A stretch of 64,000 nucleotides of DNA from Pictodentalium vernedei (Eukaryota; Mollusca; Scaphopoda; Dentaliida; Dentaliidae), in contig CM062297.1 in the NCBI GenBank assembly GCA_031216915.1, positions 832,675,337 through 832,739,336 on the forward strand, in the 5' to 3' direction. Both the position numbers and the translations under genes were made by a program. This document shows, in pieces, positions 42,921-55,492 of the stretch. The notes beneath the pieces were generated by a model. It saw only the letters and a list, made by a program, of their open reading frames with translations. It did no database searches and had not been told where the DNA came from. Position 1 is the stretch's first letter. Every line of letters begins with the position of its first letter.

Positions 42921-44639
42921 TTGAAGATACACGACGTCCATGCATTTTTGTTTCATCTCGGTGAAAAATGCTCGTCCAACGTGCATTACTGAATTGGACG
43001 TATAAAATGTCCAGCGTGAGTGTAAATTGCATTTTGGACGCGCAGTTTTTCTAGGTACAACGCTACCTTTTTACACGTGCACATGTATTTCGACATGTAG
43101 ATGCAACTCCAAAATGCAGGTACACCTACAAAATATGCATGTTGGGAGTGTATTTAAATCTCATCGCTGTTGAATCAACCTTTGACCCAAATGGTACACC
43201 GCAGGTGGCTGGAAATATTGACATATGGCATCTCAATAGCACGATGTGAGTTTCTGAGCAAACATGCATTCTTCCGATTGCTGCTCAATGATAGCCGGTT
43301 GATATTCCATTTATCAGATTAAAGAGGCAAAACTGCACAGTGTTTGTTTCGAGTCAAGTTGCGGATTTCCCGATGCTGTCTCCCACCACAGTCCACCACG
43401 ATACTTCAAAGGGTGGGTTGAGCTCTTATCAATCGAGTGCTGCTAGAATTTCTAGCATGCCGGAAATTGCGAAAACGTAACCATTTCCTTCAAATTGAGA
43501 TTCCGTAGTTCTGCACCCCAACTAAACAGAATCAGTGTTGCTATCAGTAGTAGGCGAAAGAATAATGACATATAACATCTACCATGGCTGGGTGGTTGAG
43601 GGGTTTATTTCAATCCAAGTGGATGAGGAACAGCCGACAAAACTTACCATATAATGTGAACCTAGGTGTTGCCCCCACCCACCCCCTCCCCCCACCCTCG
43701 ACACACACACTACCACCAAGTAACTCAGGATAATATAAGTAGAAGCAGAGCTCGTTTTGATGGTTTAGGAGTTGAGAGCAATGGTTGTGAAATGCATGTG
43801 AGGCCATGGTAGCTCTGCGCGCGATGAAGGAACTGAAAACTCATTGGGTTATTTGAGACCGTGTATTGATCAGATATACTGAAAGATTAGGATTGCGTGT
43901 CTTCAAGTGGGGGCTCTGCCAAGATGGCACTCCTGTTGGGTGGGGGTATAGAGGGAGTGAGATACGAGGTGGCCAGAATAAAGCTCTATACATACTGGCA
44001 CAGGGGGATAATATGTAAGGTAGATACACAATTTTACATAAATTTGTTGTTTTAGAGTGATTCTATACCTCAGGTGATATTACAAACTCAGATGGTTGCT
44101 GGAGTGGTGATAGATAGAACTTGTAATTCTCCTGAATGCCGGGATTGTTGGTGAATGTGATTGATTGGCAGCTGTTTAGGGCGTAGCGATATTACGGAGA
44201 TCTGTTGATTTTGACATTTTACAAATAGCGGAATTATATTCCGGACAATACCCTAAGAGAACCCACAATGCTATCACTAATTCAGTACTAGTGATTCTAC
44301 ACCCCCAAACCCCGCTATGGAGACGATGTACCCCCCCCCCCCCCTCCCACAAGGCAACGCAGGCTCATAATACTGCTCAATAACCCTAGCTCTCATACAT
44401 CGTGAGGCAGATGCATATCACCAATGTCGAATTTGCCAACAACGCACATCACAGAATGTCATCCTCGTAAATCACATGAGGTGATAAGGCTAATCTCTCC
44501 AGCCATACACTCAGTTACCATGATTTTGTGCTCGGTAAAGCACTGAAGTCTATACCCATACCGCCTGAACCAAATACTTCCTTCCCTAATAAATGAATCA
44601 GTTTATTTCATAACAGAATGCACTTAAAAAGAAAACATG
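42921..44639. other. No gene recognised
   Basis: It includes a C-rich run at about 44331-44344 and only short frames. No repeat shared with the rest of the window was recognised. Confidence 0.4.
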
Positions 44640-45110
44640 CTGATCAACAGCATCGCTTCATTAACACCAACGGCTTGCCACTTTCCAAACAGCGCAACAT
44701 GCATGCGAGGCCATCAGCCCACCACAGACAGTACAGCTCTTTCTACCATGGGCAGCCAGTTTGCTGGGTCATCGCGCCATGCTAACTAATAGAATCGCTT
44801 CATTGCCTCTTTCCGACCCGGAGCAACATGCCTGCAATGATTACAGACAGCAGAGCTCTTTCCTATCGGGTTGTGCCAGCTTGACAATCTAGCGCGATTT
44901 GCTCCATTACTTCTTTCCTACCTGGAGCAAGATCATACCCGCAGGGACACCACAGACAACAAAACTCTTTCCTTCCAGGAGCAGCTACGTGTTGGGCCAC
45001 CGCGATATGCTTACGAACAGCATCGCCCCATTACCTCTTTCCTCCTTAGAGAAATAGGTCTGATAAGCCACCATAGATAGTGTGACTCTCTCCTTCCTGA
45101 ACCATATTGT
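44640..45110. repeat. Degenerate ~115-bp tandem repeat, about four units
   Basis: The order CATCGCTTCATTRCCTCTTTCC, GGAGCAACATGC, CACAGACARCA and CTCTTTCCTWCC recurs four times, with unit boundaries near 44650, 44780, 44900 and 45020. Confidence 0.6.
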
Positions 45111-47281
45111 CGCTAAACCAACGTCTCCCGACAATTCAAGAAATGAATCGAAGATGACTGCTGGGTTATATCCACTGTTCGCACCATGTCTCTTCGTCTA
45201 AAAAGCGACCACTAATTCCATAAACCTCTCGCATTATACACTAAGTACCATTACTACCAGGTCCGGAAATATAAACTAATAATTGTCCAAACAATTTCAT
45301 ACTACCTGTGATTGGAAAGCAAAGTCATTAAACAGCGATGCGTTTTCTTAATCTACACCCCTAGGTCCTCTCTTATTTCACCCACCGAGTGGAAATCCTC
45401 CACCCAGAAAGAGGCAGTGTGAATCTACCTCACAAACAGTACTCCTGCTTTTACTTCGGACATCCCGTATCACACTCCCCAAACAGGAATGGTATCATAT
45501 GACACGCTTTGTTTCCGCGTGCCCACTTACAGCACATGGACCATCAATACACGGACTGTTATTACCCACTTGGCCGTAAAGTCCACCGAGAAATTCCCCC
45601 CCCCCCCTCCCCTATTACGCAGCCCAACACCTGATGGCGCATGGATCTGATTGCGTAGACTGTCGGTTTATCGAAATGCCCTCTATGTGGACTGCCATTA
45701 GAGGACATTTCGATACACCAGCAGTCTAGTCTGCCATTGATCGACCAGATACTATGAAACAGCGTTTTTTCGGTTCGAAAAATCAAAATGTTCACCCATT
45801 GGGCACAACTATGGTCGGTCCGATAGGTTCAGGGCCCCCTTTGTTGCTACTATTTTTGCCAGATGAGCGATAAAGATGATACAAAAATGACGTCAAAAAT
45901 GCCCTCTATGTAGACCGACACTGATCTCTCCGATGCAAGGAAGCAGCGTTCTTTTGGTTCGAAAAATCATAATTTTGTCCGGAGGCCCCTTGGTACGTTT
46001 CCTGGCAACTTTCTTTGGCCCAGTCCGCCCTTGGATGCATCACTTTCATAACTAGTATCACGCGCAGGGCCTCTGGGGTCTCGCGCACAACTATGGATGT
46101 CCGCACCAGAAGCATGAGGGCGAATGCTGTTGCTGTTATATCGCTCACTTACTGCAGTGCCATTGCATTGCTGCTGGATATTAGAAAGCTGAAGATATTC
46201 TCTGAGCTGCAATACATTATTTATATCTATTCGTGGTAAAACACTACGAGGAAAGATCAGATTACAAAGGCACCGTGATGTCGATACTCATATATTGAAC
46301 ACGCAAAATCGGCATTATTTCATAGTCTTACGTGCAGTGGGCACGCTGGCAAGAAATTTGGAATTTGTGTTCGATGTAAAATGAATATTTTTGGTGCCAA
46401 GTCAAAGACGGAATGCAGCGGAGCCAGATACTAAGCCGCTGAATAACGCACCCGACGTCGCTTCCTGTCGCCTGAAAGCCGAGCGTATAACAGTCCCGTC
46501 TGTTGACAGTAAACTGTGGCAAAACTTGTGGGGGGAGCTTCTTAAACTTTTCTGTGTCATTTGCCAGGGATCTGCTGGGCATGATCATAGCATTTGTGTC
46601 ATACCTAGAGTTAACACCTGGTGTTCGTCTAGTGAGTGTTTGTTTAAGGAGTCCGGACTTCAATTCCCTCAGATGTTTTGGGGATTCGGGATAGGTTCGT
46701 GTGTTTTTTGTCCGTGTCCTGTCTTGTTGGTTAATGGCAGTAATAAACTGACACCTGGTAGCTTTGTTTATTTACTTTTATCGAAGATTCCACGTCACCA
46801 ATATTGCTGTTAGGTACTTCAAAAAACCTGAAACTGTTAACTATCTGCTTCCCCGAAATTTCTAATGGCGTGTGGGATAGGAACTCAGAGGGAACCGCCC
46901 AAACTGGCTTGCTGTCGGCTGTTATATACACCATGGTACGTGACTGACCTTTCACAGTTCTGCTGATTACGAATAACAAGTCGTCAGCATGTTAGTCAAG
47001 TCGGTCAGGGGTTTGACTAACCTTCTTCCGAAGAGGTACCCCAACCGATCCGTCATTTAACTTTAACATTAAACCACTGGCTTCATTTATATTCAGCCGG
47101 GTGTCTGCCAATGCCAGGGTGAACTTCACTGGTCTTAGTCAGCATCACACGGTCTGTAGAATTTAAGACCATGCCAAATCGTCACATAAATTGATCTGTA
47201 TTTTTCTCTCTGACAGCTCCTTGCCAATTTTATGACTACTTAAAATTCTTGCCAGAGTACAAATGCGTGTGACATGTTTAA
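45111..47281. other. No gene recognised; imperfect hairpin at 45656-45735
   Basis: The arms share TAGACTGTCGGT...ATCGAAATGCCCTCT-type sequence and its complement. The block CAGCGTTYTTTYGGTTCGAAA occurs at about 45760 and 45950. A C-rich tract lies at 45596-45607. Open frames of up to 140 codons near 46391-46979 have no recognised domain. Confidence 0.4.
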
Positions 47282-47514
47282 CCCTTTGAACACTGATGGT
47301 ATCTTCCATGTAAGTTCAATGGAAGCAATTGGAAGAGTCCATATTTATTATTTGGGATAAGACCAATTAATATTTTTAACGTGCAGCCTTTGGGCTGCCC
47401 GTTGAAAACATTGATTGGTCCACACCACACATTTAGCTTGTAGCCATTCCACTTAATGGCATTATGACGTAGCTTGTGACAAGGCTGGAAAAACGGCCTC
47501 TGGGGTTCAAATGG
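47282..47514. mobile_element. TTAA MITE, family C, copy 2
   Basis: It is flanked by TTAA at 47278-47281 and the drifted TTGA at 47515-47518. It starts CCCTTTGAACACTGATGG. A central hairpin surrounds GCAGCCTTTGGGCTGC with GACCAAT stems. Confidence 0.75.
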
Positions 47515-47619
47515 TTGAACAGAATGTGATTTAAACATTCACCTTAATTGTAATTGTCTCCCTTTGACCGTTCTGTGAATAGTATATCAGACCATGACAT
47601 CAACTGCCCGGAGAAATGA

Positions 47620-47945
47620 GTTCGATCCCCGTCCGGGACGACCCGCGTTGTGGTCTTGGGCAAGGCACTTTTCCCCGGTTGCCTACACGGGGCACGATGG
47701 CGCCGAGTACTAAGGCGTACTGCACGTCGATGGTGCACATGTCTTCAACCGATGTAACCCTGCTTGAGCGGAGCTTGAACAGAGTTAAAATGTTGAGGAG
47801 CTGACAGTTGCTCGTCGATACTCGGTGGTTCCCTTCGGGTACGCCGGCTTTCTCCACCCGTAAAACTGTCACGGTCACGATTAGCCATTGTGTATAAGTA
47901 TGTGACCTTAAACACCAATAAATAATAATAATAATAAATAAATGA
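47620..47945 (+). mobile_element. SINE, truncated at the B box
   Basis: It starts at GTTCGATCCCCGTCCGGG and continues through the TTGGGCAAGGCAC and CTGCACGTCGATGGTGCAC blocks to an (AATA/ATA)n tail. The A-box part is missing. Confidence 0.8.
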
Positions 47946-48623
47946 TGCAATAATACGCCCGATGGCATTAACGTCATATCTCTTGTGCTTGACGTCCGAT
48001 TTTTTATTTTTTATTATTTTTGAGCTTTGTAATTGGAATGGTGTGTCATAAAGTATCACTGGGATGAAACGGAAGGAAGATTTAACCCTCATGCAGTGAA
48101 CTTTCGTTGTTGGCGATCTGTGGACCTGGCCGTTTCCAACGTCGTAGCGTTAAATACATTTCTGCAATGAACTAAAAATGTAGATGTCCACGTTTTCAAG
48201 TATCTATTGACCTATTTGTAGAATATTAAAGCCGCATCTGTGGTATTTTGTGAATCATGCTCCTCACAAATTAGGCGATATTTCAAATCTTCCAAATTCC
48301 AAATGACGTCAAACGTCAAAATAACGTTAAATCCAAAAATATAAAAGAGCTATTTTTTATTTTTGATCCCTTTAACATACAAAATTTTGATCAAAATCGG
48401 ACGAGCTTTAATTTTTGCGACGTTGTCGCCATATCGTCACCGCAATAGCAGCACAGACGAATTTCTTGTCGGGGTGAAAACTGAATACTGATTACGTTTT
48501 TAGATATGATTTTCATTGGATAATGTATTTGAAAAAATACGAGGAGAGTTCAATAAGGTGGTCGATATTAAACGTTCATGAAAAAGATGTCAGTTGGACG
48601 TTATTTCGGGTAAAGGCGCAATT
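47946..48623. other. No gene recognised
   Basis: It contains TTAACCCTCATGCAGTG at about 48082, which resembles the start of another TTAA-type element. No matching right end was found. Confidence 0.4.
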
Positions 48624-48935
48624 GGGTGCACGGTGGCTTTGCGGTAACCGGTTCAAAGCACTTAACCCCGCTTGTCTACAGGGTGGCACGATGACGTCGT
48701 GTACTAAGGCGTACTGCACTTCGATGGCGCGCATTTCTTCAACCAGTCTAACCCTGCCTGTGCTGCTGTGTGGAGTTACGATGTTTGGGGAGCTGGCAGC
48801 TACTCGTCGTTGCTCGGTGATTCTCCCCGGGTACTCCAGCTTCCTCCATCCGTAAAACTGACACGGTCATGATTAGCCATCCTGCATAAGCATGTGACCT
48901 TAAACACCAATAAATAAATAAATAAATAATAAAAG
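48624..48935 (+). mobile_element. SINE, degenerate copy
   Basis: Recognised by GGTGCACGGTGGCTTTGCGG, the CACGATGACGTCGTGTACTA block, AGCTGGCAGCTACTCGTCG and an AATAAATAAATAAATA tail. The head is rearranged relative to the 32156-32509 copy. Confidence 0.75.
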
Positions 48936-49835
48936 TGCAATTGTTTAGTAGTATGGTTATGTGATCATAACACTTATAGCCTGTAATGATGCAAGCAGCT
49001 GTATTCTGGATGATTTGCTGAATCGGTGCTTTGTTTATTTGTCCAACCAGGCTGACCTATTTGGCTTGCCCTAGACATTTGCTTGTGGTATGTATAAAAT
49101 AAGCAGGAGACAGACATGATCCTGTCGGAGACTGATTGTAGCCGACAGTGAGGTTTACAGTCTTGTCAACACAATACCAAAACATGGACAATTCGCCCCT
49201 TGAGTTCCGATGTGTTCTATGTGCCTACTGGCACTCAGGGGGCGAATTGACGTCTATGCTGATGATGCTGCCTGTACAAACCCATTTGGGGACCGTATGC
49301 GCCTTAACTCCCACTAATCACCAAAACCATGGCGTCGTAACTTGGCCATTCACATGTTACCACAACAACATACGCTCTACCCGCAATGTACTGCGACATG
49401 ATGTATCTTCCGGAGTCCCTCAAATCATCTCTCGCATACTACTTAATGTCGTGACGCATGTGTGCACAACTTGCTACGTGTAAGTACAGGCCAGCACCGG
49501 CAGATACAAGTATGGGATGCCACCCGAAAGTCAGAGAGAGCACGTCGCCAACGATGGAGTGAAAGCCGATTGCACAGACCCATCCTCAAAAGAAGCATCT
49601 AAATTTACATACAAATGTATTGCATTAAGTAAATGTCCCTCTGGGGAGCTCGGGAGATTGAGAAGGTGGATATGTCCATAACTCATAAGAAAGATGTCTG
49701 GGGAGTCAATTCCGGAGGCTGTGTCGATAGTTATTGCTGCCAATTGTTGGGCTTCTTTTCTTACGAAAAATCTTCACCGACTCTCTCTGTACCGAGTCCA
49801 ATGTTGTCATTCATTTCTATCGCTTCATCAGTTTG
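48936..49835. other. No gene; fragment of R6-like hairpin at ~49195-49245
   Basis: TTGAGTTCCGATGTGTTCTA and TGTGCCTACTGGCA match the hairpin motif of the R6 repeats at 38590-38665 and 59380-59445. Nothing else is recognised. Confidence 0.45.
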
Positions 49836-49839
49836 TTAA

Positions 49840-50081
49840 CTGGTAGAGTGCTGGAAGCCCATATTTGGGCTTTACTCTGAGGTGAAGGTACTGCAACTTG
49901 AAGGCTTCATACTCAGTGGTTGTGCTTTGTATTATCTTTGAAGTGATATCATTTAGTCTATAAGGACTTGTCTTGTTATAATTTATGGGAGAGTGCCTGT
50001 AGGCACTCTCCCATAAATAGTAACAAGGCAAAGATATGTGAACAAATTTTGATGGCCCAAAATAATTTAGCACTCTACCAG
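49840..50081. mobile_element. TTAA hairpin MITE, family D
   Basis: TTAA lies at 49836-49839 and 50082-50085. The ends are CTGGTAGAGTGCT and AGCACTCTACCAG. The core is the hairpin ATTTATGGGAGAGTGCC and its complement. The related core at 54820-54895 lies in the element ending CTCAACCAG-TTAA at 55012. Confidence 0.75.
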
Positions 50082-50085
50082 TTAA

Positions 50086-51005
50086 AGGCGTATTCATCTG
50101 GGTCCTTTTCACTCATTTCTAAAACTATGGCTTCCTCTATGTTTTGGGCTTTACTTTTATTGGACACAACACCAGTTTGGGTGCGTCTTAATTTTCCAAC
50201 CTTATGGAAGGCAGTTCTGCCTCGGAGACGTCGCATAAGAGTTATCTTATCTTTTCCGTCCACCTAATCTGTACTCATTGCCATCGTTAATTCCTCACCA
50301 TACAAAAAATCAGCTTCAAACTACTCCATTATGCCTGGTATTGGTAGTTTCTGATTGCTTTCGACGAATAAGGTGAACGATTTCGTTGTAAGTAAATTGG
50401 TTGAGCCTAGTTATCCAACAACTTCAACTTGGTCCATATCTGACGAGATCGGCGATATCAGCCAAGTTCGAAGCCATCATGCCAAACTTACTAATGGGCA
50501 ATTCTGGGAAAGAAAATCATATCTATAAAATACTAATCTCTATTTTACCCCAGCAATCCTTCGATTAAATTATTCCCTGTAAACAGGGAAGTCCATTAAA
50601 CGGAAAACGCAACTTGTACCTGATGAGATCCTTGTCATTTTGGACCATGTTCCAATAGATTTCTCACTTGATATCTGGTCCTGGTGAACTCCTAATCATT
50701 ATTGGACAGGATATCGTTTTTGGATGCGACAGGACGCTGTCTGCAATGTAATGGCGGTGTGGGTGGCGTGTTGTTGTACTCAGGGAAACATATGGTCCAC
50801 AACTACTGGAAGATAGAAGTATCTGACATGACTCGGTCCTTGGTCTGGAACGGAACGCACTGTCAGATACCATGTCATGTGATACTTTCCGCATCAGGGA
50901 TCTAGTCACGGACGAGTTGTTTAGAGGCTAGATCTACATGTTGCGATAAAAATGGGAAAGGGGGGAATACAGTGACAAATTTTAAAACAAAACACCTACA
51001 CTTAT
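50086..51005. other. No gene recognised
   Basis: Only short frames. No repeat shared with the rest of the window was recognised. Confidence 0.4.
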
Positions 51006-51080
51006 TTTCTGGTGCCGAAGGAAACTCTCTCGGCTTGGGTTCGAACCCCAGCCATGCCACTGTAAATAAAGCCTCCATTT
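51006..51080 (+). repeat. tRNA-like B-box fragment
   Basis: GGTGCCGAAGGAAACTCTCTC is followed by GGGTTCGAACCCCAGCC, resembling the 3' half of a tRNA or tRNA-derived SINE. It is related to the modules at 35480-35728. No matching 5' half is present, so it is not a functional tRNA gene. Confidence 0.5.
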
Positions 51081-51644
51081 ATTAATTTATCAGTTGATTC
51101 CGTTAAATGTTTCTTTGTTGTAAAAATCTTTTTCCACCTTGATAATCTTACAACAAGAACGTATATCACCCAATACAAGTAAAAACGTCTAGACAAATAA
51201 TACAAATCTTTATTGAGAGTAGCTATCACACGTGTGATCATTCCATTCAGAAAGATGGCGTTTTTACCTGTACTCAGAAAACTGATCACACATGTCGAGG
51301 CCACGTTTTGATAACAGTAGTTAAGTGATAAATAACTCACCAACTTAGCAAAATAAATTAAGTTAAATCATTTTTGCCAAGATGATATTTTTTATATTTT
51401 CCTACCATGCATTAAACTTGTAAAATAAAACAAAGAAACACACAGCTGAAATATTGCTATAAACTGCGGCGGTTACAGTATAAGTGGAACAATGAATAAG
51501 GATTACGTCATACATAGCTCAAGAACGTAATTCCATGACGTCATGATCTTCATTCATAAAAAATCAATTCGTACCCACTAAATGATTGTGATAATGTATG
51601 TGAACAAGTCAAAAAAGAGAGAAATATTGTAAGATAAATTGGCT
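51081..51644. other. No gene recognised
   Basis: AT-rich sequence with short frames only. Confidence 0.4.
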
Positions 51645-51797
51645 ATTACCAAAAGTGGGTTTCCGAGATGGTGTGTTGAAGTCTTGACCTCGTCTCTGGT
51701 TCATATATCGACTCGTCCTAAAGGACTCGTCGATATATGATCTAGAGACGTGGTCTCGTCTTCAATACGCCATCTCGAAAACCCACATGGTGGTAAT
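51645..51797. repeat. Long hairpin, ~70-bp arms
   Basis: The arms start ATTACCAAAAGTGGGTTT and include GAGATGGYGTRTTGAAG and TCATATATCGAC with their complements. The centre is at about 51720. The arms are imperfect but continuous. Confidence 0.8.
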
Positions 51798-52027
51798 AAC
51801 CTCTATGCATAATGGTTTATAGGAGAATAAAATACGTTTCAAGGTTTCTAAATTGACTTCTCTATTTAAATCACACTTTACTGATCATAAATTATGTAGG
51901 ATGATAATTAAAAGAAAAACCCCTGTTATATTAGTATTAGACCTAAGAGGATTTACTAAGATTACTGTGTATTTTCACATTAGGCCTTTTTAGTACTTTG
52001 AATGGGCCTGTTCCCGAACCAAAACGG

Positions 52028-54142
52028 TCAAAAGGGTTTGACAATTATCACTCTGCGAATAGCTTGGCAGGCAATTTTTCGATACAGAATGGGACACGAT
52101 TCCAAGCATATTTTCTCGTATTGTTTTGGTTTGGTCAAATCTCGATCTGATAACAGCCTAAGTGGTATTACAGTTTCAGACAATACTTCAGGGTCTACGT
52201 TTTTAATGGCCAAATGTTTCAATGTGAGTTCGTGAAACTCGGAATGTTTGCCTTGAATCATTTTGTGTCAAGCAGGTAAGTTAAGGTTGTTATGCTTTCT
52301 CCTATAACTACTTTGTTCATATTGATACATTCAGATATATCTTCATATAATACATTTGGAAAATCCTTGGCAAAATTACTTAACATGGCTGCCACAACAA
52401 ATGGCCCTGCAACCAACATGTCTGTTGATTCATAACATTGTCTCCTGTAATGATGGTTGTTAGTAAGTTTCATGAGACGCATGAGCATTGTTGTCTCAGA
52501 ATCTGAAAATGATTTTACGAGGTTATGTACTAAAACCTGTCCTTCGTATAATGACGAGTAGTGGTGATAGTCGTTTGCATAGTTACTGCTGGGCAGTGTT
52601 TCAAACACACTTCGGCGCACTGTTGTGAGCTCTGTTCCCAGTAGTTCTGTTCCGTTTATGTCACTGCTTTCTTTTCTTGCGTTCATGTGATGGCTTTTTT
52701 TTTCTTGGTTCATTTTCTAACTGATCAAACATTGTTCGTTTCTTAAGTGAGAAGACAATTTGATCTTTTGCATTAATCATCCTGTGTGGGTAATAAACTA
52801 TGGTATTATTCTCTCGTGTATCGAAAGCCTCATCGATATGCACTGTACTTCTGAAAATGTCTCCGTAGTCTACTGAACGGTGTTGAAAAGCGTCATAAAA
52901 CCCTAGATGAACAATGGCCAACTCGCTGAAGTGAGAAACTGACAGCCCCAGGCACATGCTTACCAAATGACTGACCGATAGGTGCTTCACATCTGTTCCA
53001 CGGTTATTTCTGGTGCCTACTTTGCATGAGAAATCGAAAAAGCTCGCGTCCCAAAACACTTTCAAGCCTTCGTTGAAAGTAACTTCTTCTGATTGTAATA
53101 TCGTGTTTCCGATCTTTAAATAATCACGTATGTTATGTTGCTTGCGTAGAACTGGAATCACTGTTAGTGTTGACATCGGTGAATTTTGAAACTTTTCGCT
53201 TATTAGTTGATGACGTGCGAGTGTTTCTCTCGCAGACTTATGGTGTGGAGGTCCGATTACCTCTCTGCTGTGCTGTACTGTTTGCTGGGAAGTGGATATT
53301 GAATTACTCCCCGTTTTAGCCATATCAACTATGTCTTTAGCCAATTTTATTTCCGTTTGACTGAATGCAAACACGATATTTGCAATATGTGTTTGATCTG
53401 GTGTTAGTGTAGTACAACCAGTAAAGCCATTCTTTTTCATGTTAATGCAAAACTGTTCAAATCCAATATGGTCATCAATTTTGAGATAAGGTCCAGCGAT
53501 TGGTTCGAGTTTGTTTTTTCGTGCTGCCATTACGGCTGCAGACTGCAATGCCTCTGTTGTGACCGAGTTGTCTGCACAGAGGATTTCGGCTGAAAAATCC
53601 GCAGAGCCAATTATGAGAGCAACGTTTCTTGGGCATCCACCTGCAATAGGACAGATTTTAAAGAACGCATCTATTGTCTCTAATATTGGTACGAACTTCA
53701 TGTGGCCAGTTAAACCTGCTTTCTGCTCATTTTCGCTCACGAGTGATATATATATATACTCAGATCACTGACTGTCTTTAATTTAGGCAATACAAAACCG
53801 GACACGTGTGGATTAGTGAATGCTCTCAGGTCCTCTAACACTTCCTCGAATGATTTAATGTCATTAAGGCGAACGAACACTTTCATATCTTTCATCATTT
53901 TCTTGGTCAGCGCCTCAACGTATATATCTCTTATCGTTGTTTTTTGATTCACTGGAACAGAGTCTTCCATGTCAAGAAATAAAATATCGTTTCCCACATT
54001 GCATGCACGCAGCAGACCTTTCACGCTTTTTGCAGAGACAAGCTAGGATCTTGCAGGGACAATAGCTGGATGACACTCCTTTGGTGAATGACCCAGAGCT
54101 GCTCGATCCGCCACCAAGCACTTCAACTTGCATCGTCGAATT
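52028..54142 (-). pseudogene. CitE/HpcH-type lyase fused to two MaoC/hotdog hydratase domains, interrupted
   Basis: One long minus-strand reading covers three domains. The lyase part has DILFLDMEDSVP, VFVRLND, GFVLPKLK, VPILETIDAFF (metal-binding Glu), LIIGSADFSAE (metal-binding Asp) and FTGCTTLTPDQTHI, typical of citrate-lyase-beta/malyl-CoA lyases. Next comes a hotdog-like region (GLSVSHFSELAIVHLG, YGDIFRSTVHI). A second follows (LYEGQVLVHNLVKSFSDSE, MLVAGPFVVAAML, VVIGESITTLTYLL). The pair resembles the double-hotdog fold of mesaconyl-CoA/methylmalyl-CoA hydratases. An acceptor (CTGTTTTCAG) ends at 54143. The reading is broken by TAG at 54043-54045 and by frameshifts at a TA repeat (~53750), an A9 run (~52697) and AAAA (~52263). 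Both catalytic acidic residues of the lyase are retained. No intron is seen over 2.1 kb. Confidence 0.75.
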
Positions 54143-54640
54143 CTGAAAACAGGACATACACTGACCCGAAGTTGGAATAGTTTAGGAAGTTGTTTAATGT
54201 TACTGTTCAATGCCATTTCTTAACTGCGCAAGAAGAAATAATTTCATATTAGACATATGGCACGAATGTAGCAATGGCATGAGTTTCGAGAGAAAATTAC
54301 GTTTGGACCGCCAACGTCAGAATTTGGTTCAATGGAGTCAGGCACAGGTTTTCACGAGAAAGTCATTTGAAATGGGTGATACTACATGTATTGTTAATCG
54401 CTATTTTAACATGAATACAGTTAATTTCTTACCAACCCTGACACCTTATCCATCCATAAGTTTCAATTTCGAGACCACACGGAAACTTTTTTTTCACTTA
54501 TTGGTCACATACTGAAGAGCGTCCCCACTGTCGCTGCCTTAGGGGAGGGGAGTTGCTATTAATAAACAATGCTCAACATTAACAGCAAAAATCTTCGAAG
54601 GTTTTGAAGTTCCCGACGACTAGCGGTCGTTAATCACTTT
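54143..54640. other. Upstream of the fusion gene; no exon recognised
   Basis: It could be the last intron of the gene, given the acceptor at its edge. The 101-codon plus-strand frame at 54210-54515 has no recognised domain. Confidence 0.4.
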
Positions 54641-54644
54641 TTAA

Positions 54645-55012
54645 CCCTTTCAGACTTTAATTATCCTGACGTTCAAACGTCACTGGGACTTCAGTTTCCT
54701 CAACGTTTTTCAAAATGCGACGTCAAACGTTAGAAAGTAGAAATAACAAGATATTTTTCACATTAGTGGTTATCTGGTTGAGAGCTAGATTAGTTTTGGT
54801 GGTCTGAATTTGTAATTCAAAACTTGTTTTATTACAAATTATTGGAGAGTGCATACAGGCACTTTCCAATAATTTATAGTAAAACAAATTTATAAAAACA
54901 AAATACTATTTGTGTTTAATTGAATATGAAATATAAGCAAGGAAAGAGTTGGCTTTTGCTCTGATATCCTCATTTTTGAAATCCCTGATTGTGGCTTCCA
55001 GCACTCAACCAG
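54645..55012. mobile_element. Probable TTAA element related to family D
   Basis: TTAA lies at 54641-54644 and 55013-55016. The left end is CCCTTTCAGACTTTAATTATC. The right end is the complement of CTGGTTGAGTGCTGGAAGCC and matches the left end of family D. The centre (54820-54895) is a hairpin with TTGGAGAGTGC...GCACTTTCCAA. The two ends do not match each other, so it may be a composite. Confidence 0.5.
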
Positions 55013-55016
55013 TTAA

Positions 55017-55492
55017 GAAGTCTGGACTATATTTCTATTTAAGCTACGATAACATTTGACTCAATGGTTTTCATTGAACACTATTCCTGAGAAAATAGGA
55101 ATTTGAGGTTAAAACTTTAAAAAATCGAAAAATAATAGCAAAATAAATCCTCACAAAGTATCAACGTACTGTTTGATTTCGTACGTCGTACAAAAGAATC
55201 AAAGGGGAAGTCTTTTTTATCAACGATATTGTTGACGCAACAGGATCGGTTATCGGATTTTAATGAATTCTAGCGCATTTATGACCTTGTTATACCTTTC
55301 ACCACATATTCAGGTCTGGTGAATGCTAGACCAAGGTCATGGAAAGTTGCAATATCCAATGGAACACATCGAAGATTCATGTATTAATAATATTCGATCT
55401 TGTGTTTAGGTAAACCGTCATTTCTATCCTATTTTTGAAAAAGGTTTCCAAGGAGCCACAATATATTCAACAGAAGTGGAATACCCTATTGA
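55017..55492. other. Probable decayed upstream part of the LINE
   Basis: No clear frame. It leads directly into the LINE coding fragment and may be its frameshifted upstream sequence. Confidence 0.35.

Noticed and set aside
46328..46979. Overlapping 80-140-codon frames on both strands
   Set aside because: No recognisable motif, and frames on both strands are similarly long. Left as unannotated.
51006..51080. Functional tRNA gene
   Set aside because: Only the T-arm/B-box half is present. There is no D arm, anticodon arm or matching acceptor stem.
53737..53760. A ~24-base intron at the TA repeat of the fusion gene
   Set aside because: It has GT and AG ends, but removing it does not restore the downstream frame and it is far below normal intron length.
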